From Ashinkailepas kermadecensis (taxonomy: Eukaryota; Arthropoda; Thecostraca; Neolepadidae), in assembly GCA_034440615.1 (NCBI GenBank), contig JAOTOM010003703.1, forward strand, positions 61,001 through 125,000: a stretch of DNA of 64,000 nt, in the 5' to 3' direction. Under the pieces are notes generated by a model. The model was given only the letters and a program-made list of their open reading frames with translations, was not told the DNA's origin and did not search any database. Position numbers and translations under genes: made by a program. Below are positions 50,285 to 59,270 of the stretch, in pieces; position 1 is the stretch's first letter; every line of letters begins with the position of its first letter.

Positions 50285-51678
50285 CGGCCGGCGTGGCCTT
50301 ACTCCGAGTGTTGGTCGCCGTCCTGTCCAGCACGTGCGACACCTCCGACAGCCGAGCCTTACTCTGAGTGTTGGTCGCCGTGTTGTCCAGCACGTGCGTC
50401 ACCTCCGACAGCCGAGCCTTACTCTGAGTGTTGGTCGCCGTCCTGTCCAGCACGTGCGTCACCTCCGACAGCCGAGCCTTACTCCGAGTGGTCCCGTTTC
50501 CAGCGGCGTCACCTCCGACAGCCGAGCCTTACTCTGAGTGTTGGTCGCCGTGTTGTCCAGCACGTGCGACACCTCCGACAGCAGCCCTTACTGAGTGTTG
50601 GTCGCCGTCCTGTCCAGCACGTGCGACACTCGACAGCGAGCCTTACTCTGAGTGTTGGTCGCCGTTGTCCAGCACGTGCGACACCTCCGACAGCCGAGCC
50701 TTACCTCCGAGTGTTGGTCGCCGTGTTGTCCAGCACGTGCGACACCTCGAAGCCTTTTTGTTGGCCCCCTTCACGCGCGTCACCTCCCGACAGCCGAGCC
50801 TTACTCTGAGTGTTGGTCGCCGTGTTGTCCAGCACGTGCGACACCTCCGACAGCCGAGCCTTACTCCGAGTGTTGGTCGCCGTGTTGTCCAGCACGTGCG
50901 TCACCTCCCGACAGCCGAGCCTTACTCTGAGTGTTGGTCGCCGTGTTGTCCAGCACGCGCGACACCTCCGACAGCCGAGCCTTACTCCGAGTGTTGGTCG
51001 CCTGAGTGTTGGTCGCCGTGTTGTCCAGCACGTGCGTCACCTCCGACAGCCGAGCCTTTGAGTGTTGGTCGCCGTGTCCAGCACGTGCGACACCTCCGAC
51101 AGCCCTTTGGGGGCCGTGTCCAGCACGTGCGACACCTCCGACAGCCGAGCCTTACTTTGAGTGTTGGTCGCCGTGTTGTCCAGCACGTGCGTCACCTCCG
51201 ACAGCCGAGCCTTACTCTGAGTGTTGGTCGCCGTGTTGTCCAGCACGTGCGTCACCTCCGACAGCCGAGCCTTACTCCGAGTGTTGGTCGCCGTGTTGTC
51301 CAGCACGTGCGACACCTCCGACAGCCGAGCCTTACTCCGAGTGTTGGTCGCCGTGTTGTCCAGCACGTGCGACACCTCCGACAGCCGAGCCTTACTCTGA
51401 GTGTTGGTCGCCGTGCTGTCCAGCACGTGCGACACCTCCCGACAGCCGAGCCTTACTCTGAGTGTTGGTCGCCGTGCTGTCCAGCACGTGCGACACCTCC
51501 CGACAGCCGAGCCTTACTCTGAGTGTTGGTCGCCGTGCTGTCCAGCACGTGCGACACCTCCGACAGCCGAGCCTTACTCTGAGTGTTGGTCGCCGTCCTG
51601 TCCAGCACGTGCGACACCTCCGACAGCCGAGCCTTACTCTGAGTGTTGGTCGCCGTGCTGTCCAGCACGTGCGACACC
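50285..51678 (-). repeat. 60-bp minisatellite derived from the Beat exon end, about 23 copies
   Basis: The minus-strand unit starts GTGTCGCACGTGCTGGACAG and continues with CACGGCGACC, AACACTCAGAGTAAGG and CTCGGCTGTCGGAG. It is exactly 20 codons (VSHVLDSTATNTQSKARLSE), and the first unit continues the Beat exon in frame. About 21 copies keep the donor-like sequence GTAAGG, and about 20 keep CACGTG. Copies vary between Asp-Ser, Asp-Arg and Asp-Asn and between NTQ and NTR. Some carry a 1-base insertion (CTCCCGAC on the plus strand) or larger deletions (50581-50760, 51000-51120). Copies next to the exon are the most regular, suggesting growth away from it. Confidence 0.9.
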
Positions 51679-51887
51679 TCGGGCGGCCGGTCGCCGACGG
51701 CGCTCTCCTCCTGGCTCTGCCAGTAGCGGTCGCGCGCCAGCTCGGTGATCTGCGACACGCACTTGAGCTTGATGTTGCCGCGCCGGAAGTGGCGCGGCCG
51801 CACACGGAAGTGCAGGCCGACCGTGACCGACTCCAGGCCGTCGTCGTGGATTGTGGGCGGCCAGAGGCGCAGGTGCTCGAGCGCTGC
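51638..51887 (-). CDS. beat: Beaten path-like exon, second half of Ig domain 2
   Basis: Beat proteins are two-Ig cell-surface or secreted proteins of arthropod neurons that act in axon guidance and bind Side-type receptors. This minus-strand exon follows an AG acceptor (51888-51889, CGCCAG) in phase 0, matching the phase-0 donor of the exon at 57147. It reads DDGLESVTVGLHFRVRPRHF, a GNIKLKCVSQI strand with the second Ig cysteine, then YWQSQEESAVGDRPPE. The GLE...L.F.V...HF..G..KLKC...I and EES..GDRP patterns are characteristic of the family. ELARDRYW appears a few residues longer than usual. The 3' end is uncertain: I place it at the first GTAAGG (donor at 51636-51637), but the frame stays open through more 60-bp repeats. 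Third codon positions are almost all G or C. Confidence 0.85.
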
Positions 51888-51891
51888 CTGG

Positions 51892-52412
51892 CGGACACGA
51901 GGACAGTACAGGTGGGCGCGCTGTGACGGACACGAGGACAGTACAGGTGGGCGCGCTGTGACGGACACGAGGACAGTACAGGTGGGCGCGCTGTGACGGA
52001 CACGTGGACAGTGCAGGTGGGCGCGCTGTGACGGGCACGAGGACAGTACAGGTGGGCGCGCTGTGACGGACACGAGGGCAGTACAGGTTGGCGCGCTGTG
52101 ACAGACATGAGGACAGTACAGGTGGGCGCGCTGTGGCGGACAAGAGGACAGTACAAGTGGGCACGCTGTGACGGGCACGAAGACAGTACAGGTGGGCGCG
52201 CTGTGACGGACACGAGGACAGTACAGGTGGGCGCGCTGTGACGGGCACGAGGACAGTACAGGTGGGCGCGCTGTGACGGGCACGAGGACAGTACAGGTGG
52301 GCGCGCTGTGACGGACACGAGGACAGTACAGGTGGGCGCGCTGTGACGGACACGAGGACAGTACAGGTGGGCGCGCCGTGACGGACACGAGGACAGTACA
52401 GGTGGGCGCGCG
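51892..52412 (-). repeat. 35-bp minisatellite of 3' splice-site-like sequence, about 15 copies
   Basis: On the minus strand each unit runs CGCGCCCACCTGTACTGTC, then CTCGTGTCCGTCACAG. That is a pyrimidine-leaning tract ending in CAG. The last unit merges into the Beat acceptor (CTCGTGTCCGCCAG|GCAGCGCTC), only a few bases different. The array therefore looks like tandem copies of the exon's own intron end. Copies are 90% or more alike, with GACGGACAC/GACGGGCAC changes on the plus strand. Confidence 0.93.
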
Positions 52413-52929
52413 CTGGGTGGCGGCAGGCCACACATTCGGCACACAGCGCGCCACGATCTCCGCAGGCGAATGCACTCGGCTTCTGTTCCTCGTCTCCGCC
52501 TCCGCCCCACACATTATCACGAATTAGTGTTTACATTGCACGCCCACATTCGCATGAGACTGACAGACATAACCATGCAATTGGAGATAATATATAGGGT
52601 AGAGTGAGAAGAAAAAAGTTTAGAAGAGACCAAGGGGAGACAAAGAACAGAAAGGAGCACCTGGAAACAAACACCATTTTAACTTCATTTTGTGCCGAAC
52701 TTCACGTGTAATTATTGTGTATTCCATCGACATGTCGCGATTGGTCTTCTGGTTTTTCTTCGACTTTCCACTCGTACACTACATTCTGAGAAATATATCG
52801 CGACTTTCGCCTGCCTGCTTAAAACTGACTTTGGCACCCTGCACGGGGAGCGCTCAGACCACAAGTGACAACACTTAACGGAAACGGGCACCGGGGTCCC
52901 GTCTGACGCACTCAGCTCCTCCTAACCAC

Positions 52930-53060
52930 AACGTCAACCGGCAATCACGCGACATCAGAACGGGGGGCGAAACACCCGGCTGCATTCCAGTTTCGAACCA
53001 GCGACCACGCAGTCCGGTGGTGAGAACGATGCCACCGGACCAATGCGCCTCCTAAGGAGC
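52930..53060 (-). mobile_element. tRNA-like SINE remnant in the Beat intron
   Basis: The minus strand carries an A-box-like TGGTCCGGTGG (53032-53042 complement) and a B-box GGTTCGAAACT (52989-52999 complement) at tRNA spacing. The anticodon position reads CTCACCA, again CAC. The valine-like heads here and at 15.5 kb suggest related SINE families, although the bodies differ. The 3' limit is unclear and I see no target-site duplication. Confidence 0.5.
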
Positions 53061-54879
53061 ACCAGCACCAGCACCATAAACCAGCAGCCAGAGCACCAGC
53101 ACCATAAACGGCGATCGGTGCATTTGCAAGTCTTCACTGGAGAACCCCAACGCACTCAAGATACGAAAACAAACACAATTGACGCCGTCTCGTCGTTTTT
53201 TAACATTTGATTTATTTGTGGTTTCAGATTTAATCACGGCTCTTACAGATACAGCTGGGCAACTGCAAATTGCGACCTCACACAGCGTTTCGACGCCAAT
53301 GCTCCATAGATTGTAGTGTGAAGGGCTGTGTTTAATTGAGTATTTAGGCAAGAAAGAACATATGTTGAAATAAAGGAAATATACTATTCAAGTAGGAAAT
53401 TGTACGCATGTTCCGGATAGGTTGAAATATTTCACATATACGCGGCTGGTCTCGATAATTCAGACGAATAAGATGGTGAAGATCGATTTAAAACTTAATT
53501 TGCGTCCGATGTAAATCCTGCGTACAAAATACACAACTAGATGGATCGACATCCTGTATTTGAGAAAGTGTATCGTTATGATATATTATATTATTCCATT
53601 CTACATGAGCATATTGTGCATTGTAATATATTTCATCCGAAGGAAAAGTGTCATACTTGTATTAGTAATTGCAGAAGTTGTAGTTGGCTGGCAAGCTTTG
53701 CATCATTACAACTAAATTCGAATCATACCTTCACAATTTTATTCTAAGTGCTCATAACTAAAAAAAAATTGTTGTGTGAAATAGTTTCACATGTCCTGAC
53801 ACTAGGTTCAATTTTCTAGCTGATTGACATATTTTTTTCCCACAATGTTTTTTTTCATGCCCAGACACCTTGAAAACAGCCATGCATACATTACATTACA
53901 TTACATGCATACATTACAGTCTTTGGAGTTCTTGTGTCGCAACGCGCCGAGCGGCCGCCACTTACTGTTGTCCCCCCCCCCCTCGGATCTAATATACATT
54001 TTACTATGCACGCCGCACTCCCCGATATTTCAACACGATGCAGAACTCTAAATGTTTGTGGATGCGCCATAATGCATCAAACTGACGGTGATGCGTCAGG
54101 AAGCGTGTGTGCCGTAAACAAGGGTGACGAGAGACGAAACTCAAGGCCAGGCCGCGCCTCCAGAAGTGCTCTAAGCTGACATTAACTCTCCTGGAAATAG
54201 ATAAGCTCGCATTTTGTGAAAGTGATTTAGTTATCGTTTTATAGCACTTCACAGTTTGAGAAACGCGCGCATTAAACAGAGAGCGGTGGCATCTGTCGCG
54301 ATATTTCAGCCGACGGTTGGCCCAGAATTTCAGCGACTTTAAACTCCAAATCAGCGGCACTCCCGTGGGGGCAGACGAGATGACGCGTCAGAGTCGGTGA
54401 GCGGCGCAGATGTCGCGTCCGCGCAACAGCTGGTTGGAGCGATTCCGCTTCAGGCGGCGTCTTCCGTTTCTGCCGGGAGGAGCGACGCGTCGTGGAATTC
54501 CGGCCGCTTTTTGCGAGCAGCTACGAAAAACGGCACGTGATCTGGATGTATTTCGCGCCGCTAATTGAAGAGAATGCGAGCGAGGCGGCGGTGAGCGGAA
54601 TCTCGAGACAGCCGGCGACGGAAAGTTCAATATTTGCCCCGGTCGGCGCGCTGAAGTTTCAGCTGTCTTTTCAGCGCGATGCGTGTTTTCGGGCCGTTAC
54701 ATGAGGATCAATGTCCGATGACCGGGTAATTTGGGACACATTGACACCCCACACCCATCAGCGAGGCGCAGGGGGCGCCGCGACTGGCGAAGGCGAGGCG
54801 ACTGGCGAATTCGTGTCAGCACTCCCCGCTGCCACGCCAGCCGGACCCAACTGTCCAAACACACGGCGCGTGGCCGCTG

Positions 54880-55035
54880 ACACGCACACACGTACACCCG
54901 CGCACACACACAGACACACACAGACGAACACGCACACAGGCGCACAGACACACACACAGGCACACATATAGGCGGACATGCATGCGTACGTGCACGCGCC
55001 GACACAAGCACACACACATATACACACACATGCAC
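54880..55035. repeat. Degenerate CA microsatellite
   Basis: CACACA and CAGACACACA tracts with ACGT interruptions over about 155 bp inside the Beat intron. Confidence 0.9.
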
Positions 55036-55548
55036 ACCAGTGTTAAACGAATGGTTTTTCGTTAGGTGTGAGATGTCGATACGACTGCAGTAGGATGTCG
55101 GAATTTGCAATGGAATTTATTTCGCTTCAAATATCGCCTAAGTCCTTCAAGCTAAATTTTGAACTAATACGCGCACTCACAATGAACGTTTCTGTTTTGT
55201 TTTACACCTAACATATGAATACCTACATTAATGACAATGAAAAAATAGCATGCTATGAAAAAATAGTACGGTATAACAGATCACGTCATAGGTAATTCCT
55301 GCACACATAATTGTGCTACCAAATGCTTGTGTATCACTATCCACAATGGTGAACATAAGCAAGATATTTATACAAGCGATGCTGTTCAAAATGAGCCATA
55401 GAGTCTTCATACCACACATTAAGAAGCACCATGTTGATACTTATTTGGGAAGGATGTCCATTCATTGTGAATAGACAATGTCGAAAGTGGTATATTACAC
55501 CCTTATTTCACGAATAATTTATCACTGATGCACACACATACACACAGA

Positions 55549-55708
55549 TCATGGCTGGAGAACCCGGGTGGGTCGGAGAAGTTTTGCACCCAGCCCCTGG
55601 TTTGATGACCTACTAATGTTAAACTGTCATTTTCCCTATTCAATCTGAAAATATGTGTTGAAAATAAGAGCTTGGACCCCCGGCTTCGTGAGAGATCTCC
55701 AACCATGA
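55549..55708. mobile_element. Short inverted-repeat element, copy 2
   Basis: The ends TCATGGCTGGAGA (55549-55561) and TCTCCAACCATGA (55696-55708) are inverted repeats matching at 12 of 13 positions around about 130 bp with no coding capacity. The interior matches 29336-29488. It lies between two CA-type repeats, just as the other copy lies at a minisatellite edge. A non-autonomous DNA transposon is the best guess. Confidence 0.6.
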
Positions 55709-55719
55709 CACGGATACAC

Positions 55720-56250
55720 ATGGCGCCACGCCCTGACACGAATACACCCACGCAAACAGACATGAAAGCATGGATACAGACACGCACACCTAGAGACACA
55801 CAGACGCACAGAGGCATAGAACACACAGACGCACATAGGCATAGAGACGCACAGACACACAGAGACACAGACGCGCACACATAGAGGCACACATACACAC
55901 AGAGGCATTGAGACACATACACACCGACACACAGAGACACAGAGAGGAACGCATAGAGACACATAGACACACAGAGGAATAGAGACACACACAGATACAC
56001 AGAGAGGCACACATAGAGACACGGAGACACACAGACACACAGAGGAATAGAGTCACGCGGACACACAGAGGCACAGAGAAACACAGACACATCAAAACAC
56101 AGCGACGCACACAGAGGCACAGAGATGCATACATAGAGACGTACCACACACGGAGGCATAGAGGCACATACAGACACCGACACACAGAGGCACAGAGACG
56201 CAAGCATAGACACACAGAGACGCACAAACATTAAGACACACATGACTCCT
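55720..56250. repeat. Degenerate CACAGA microsatellite, about 530 bp
   Basis: Loose repeats of CACACAGA, GGCACAGAGA and CATAGAGACA form a 6-12 bp quasi-period. It is Cys/Val/Leu-rich when translated on the minus strand, which gives long spurious frames. Confidence 0.9.
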
Positions 56251-56572
56251 TGAGCATTTATACAGGCGCTCAGACTGTAGCAGTTGAACACAGGAGTCGC
56301 ACCACACTGTCGCAAGGCCCACATCTACACCTACACTACATCTATACCTACATCTACACCTACACTGACACTCACAAAGGTGTACCTACATAATTTCGTT
56401 CACATCCTGACGCATTGACACAAGCTGCAAACATAGCGTAGCAACGGTTAAGAAGGGGAATCGGTACCTTTTCTACACATTTCATCACAATGTTATGCAA
56501 GGCTACGCCGACTGGCCGCGAGTGTACGTGAAAATCGAGCGGTTGGTGAGATTCAAACCACAAGCTGCATGA

Positions 56573-56660
56573 TTCCAGGTCGAAGGCTCCAGTCGCCAGA
56601 TTTCCTCCCCACGCGTTCCAGGTCGAAGGCTCTAGTCGTCAGATTTCCTCCCCGCGCATT
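56573..56660. repeat. 44-bp tandem duplication
   Basis: Two copies begin TTCCAGGTCGAAGGCTC and end AGATTTCCTCCCC-CGCG. The first reads CCAGTCGCC and the second TAGTCGTC. Confidence 0.85.
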
Positions 56661-57146
56661 CCATGTGAGCAGTGTACGCGTAACGATATGTCTCCATCAG
56701 CATGTCCAAATTCAGTTTCAATTGAGAGTCGGATGTAAATAAACATCGTCGAATTTTGTTTTTAAATATGTACGTAAAATGTCGGATGGTACATAGTACA
56801 TCTTGCATCCAGCTATATAATATGATTCTTCGTCTGCGTACAGCTCATCACCACCTTAAAATCCATAAACGGCAATTGAAGGTCATTTATGCCAGCTGAG
56901 TTTCATCGGGTTCCTATTTGTTTGGGGGTGCACTGATATAGACATACGGGAGATGTCAGCACGAAGCTAAATGGTTTACTTCAGATGAAAATAATTATCC
57001 TGTTATGTGTCGTTTTCCACCCCATTTGTCGACTTTGGAGACAACAGTGTATGCACACCACTCGCAATTGCATGCCACCTGTTCGCATTAACGCGCGCAG
57101 AGGTAGATTCAGGATCACGCATGAGAGCGCAGTTCGATCTGCCTAC

Positions 57147-57280
57147 CTCCTCGCTGTTGATGTACCACGTGAGCTGGGCAGCAGGCTTGCTCCTGTGCGA
57201 GCTGCAGTTGACCTTGACATGGTCGTTGACCTCGTACCGGGACTTTCCCCCTGTGATGACCGGACCGTCCTCCGGGAGCA
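57147..57280 (-). CDS. beat: Beaten path-like exon, first half of Ig domain 2
   Basis: This 134-bp minus-strand exon is bounded by an AG acceptor (57281-57282, CCGGCAG) and a GT donor (57145-57146, GAG|GTAGGC). It starts in phase 1 and ends in phase 0. Its 44 complete codons read LPEDGPVITGGKSRY, VKVNCSSHRSKPAAQL and TWYINSEE. P.DGP.I.G...RY...D.V.VNC(T/S)S..SKPAA.LTWYIN is the hallmark opening of the second Ig domain in Beat proteins, with the first Ig cysteine (VNC) and core tryptophan (TWY) present. One difference is N where GD is more usual (EVNDH). Exons for the signal peptide and first Ig domain are not found up to 64 kb, consistent with long introns. I cannot assign the paralogue. Confidence 0.88.
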
Positions 57281-57282
57281 CT

Positions 57283-58800
57283 GCCGGAGATGGTCTTGTT
57301 AGTTGCGCGGCTTCCGACTATGACTCACTCCGCTTCAGAGTGAGCGGGAATGCTGCGGGATCTAAGACAAACCGATGTGGGCATGAGGGTTCAATCACGC
57401 ACCACGAATGGGAAGCACCCTGCTCTCTTACAGCGGTAGAAATTCACGTTTCGTTTTTGTTGCTTGGCTGAGTAATTGTCTGGCTTCCTCGTGAAATGTT
57501 CAGGCACGCCAGTTTACCTCGCTGCCCACAAGCATTACTCATTCACTGCGAACCTACCGCAAGCATTATCGACTGGATCCGTCGCCCGGAGGCATCCCGC
57601 ACAATAGACAAAACATACATTTAGGAGTGAATGATGCATATGCTGAATTGAGGCAGCCTCCGGTGGTAGATTAATACGGTTCAAACAGGCGGTTATTTCC
57701 CATAGCTCATCAGAATTCTGCATAACAGTCCAATAAATCAGGAACAGGCACAAACACAGCGCGGCAAACCGCAATACCGCGGCACAAGGGAGCGCGACAG
57801 GGCGCTTATTTGGCGATAACTTACCCCCGAGCAACAACAACATATATCCAGCCCCGGGGACCAACAAATGGAAAACACAGCGTGTCTCGAGTGAGAACAA
57901 ACTTTTCTGTTGTCAGCACAGTTCGTGTAGTCAATTTTGCGCTAAGCGCGCTCATCCGCTGGTGCGAATATCGCATTTCAAATGCACAATTTTATATTGA
58001 GTTCCCTTTCTCTTGAGGCGCTGCTTTCATCCTGAACTTCTGTCGCCATTGCATTATGGGCTCGCCATTACCAACAATTCCGCAAGATGCTACAGTGCTT
58101 TTATCATCACGGTCTGAAAGGAAGATTCGATGGAAGCAAGATTCGCATTTTTATATCGCCAGGGATAGCATTATTTGGTTTCAACGTATCGGTACCCAAC
58201 CATTTGCTGTTTAGAAAGCTGTATGTTGGTAACGTCCCATGGTCGCTTCGGTCGCCCATATCGCCCTTTCACGTCTGCTTTTCATTTGGCAACACCGAGT
58301 TTGGCATTTCAGACAGGATAAGTCGATCACGACGTCACGCTGAATGACCCTATCACTCACCCTTCGAAAACCCACAGCTGAAAATGGACAGGATTGCGAC
58401 AAAGTTGCTCCTTGCAGCCACCGAACGCATACGTCAAGGTTGCGGTCGATCATAAGTAAAAACTCAACCCTATTAAAACACTATAGGACAGCATAAGAAC
58501 ATCTCGTGCACGTCACGTGCATACCGTGACAGACTCGTGGCGTATTTTCATGTCCAGAACTGTCTGCACCGGCATGGATTGGGAAAGAAAACGGAACTTC
58601 AGCTTCTTTTTTTCACGCTAGACCCGCAAGCATAACGCTTGTGCTTCAATTTTAGAGGCGTTCTCCCGTCCTTTTCCCCAGTTCCGCCACCCGGCCTCGA
58701 GTAACGGGATGGTGGTAACAACGGGATGGTAGCAAGAAGAACGATTATGAAGATTGCTTAGCTGTTTTTCTTTCACTAGGAAACGTACCTCAATCCCACT

Positions 58801-58805
<5 letters not shown>
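57283..58805. other. Upstream Beat intron, nothing recognised
   Basis: By position this should be intron of the Beat gene. I looked on the minus strand for the conserved first Ig domain (WYR, SGxYxCEVS) and found none. The minus-strand frame at 57535-57900 includes a hydrophobic stretch (LRFAALCLCLFLIYW) but lacks any Beat feature. Confidence 0.45.

Positions 58806-59270
<465 letters not shown>

Larger units (their letters stand above)
51888..57146 (-). other. Beat intron (about 5.26 kb)
   Basis: This is the inferred intron between the two Beat exons, running from donor GAG|GTAGGC at 57146 to acceptor CGCCAG| at 51888. Phases agree (0 to 0). It contains the 35-bp array next to the acceptor, a SINE on the gene's strand, a short inverted-repeat element and long CA-type repeats. 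Between 53110 and 54880 I see nothing but AT-rich sequence and a CpG-rich patch at 54380-54700. Between 56250 and 57146 I see only the 44-bp duplication listed separately and a CTACAC-type run at about 56322-56370. Confidence 0.75.

Noticed and set aside
51883..51885. Alternative Beat acceptor (GGCAG|CGCTC) four bases downstream
   Set aside because: It would shift the reading frame relative to the phase-0 donor of the upstream exon, whereas the acceptor at 51888 keeps the Ig domain in frame.
57535..57900. Hydrophobic minus-strand frame as a Beat signal-peptide exon
   Set aside because: The first Ig domain should lie between a signal peptide and the 57147 exon and is absent. The frame lacks suitable splice sites or family residues.
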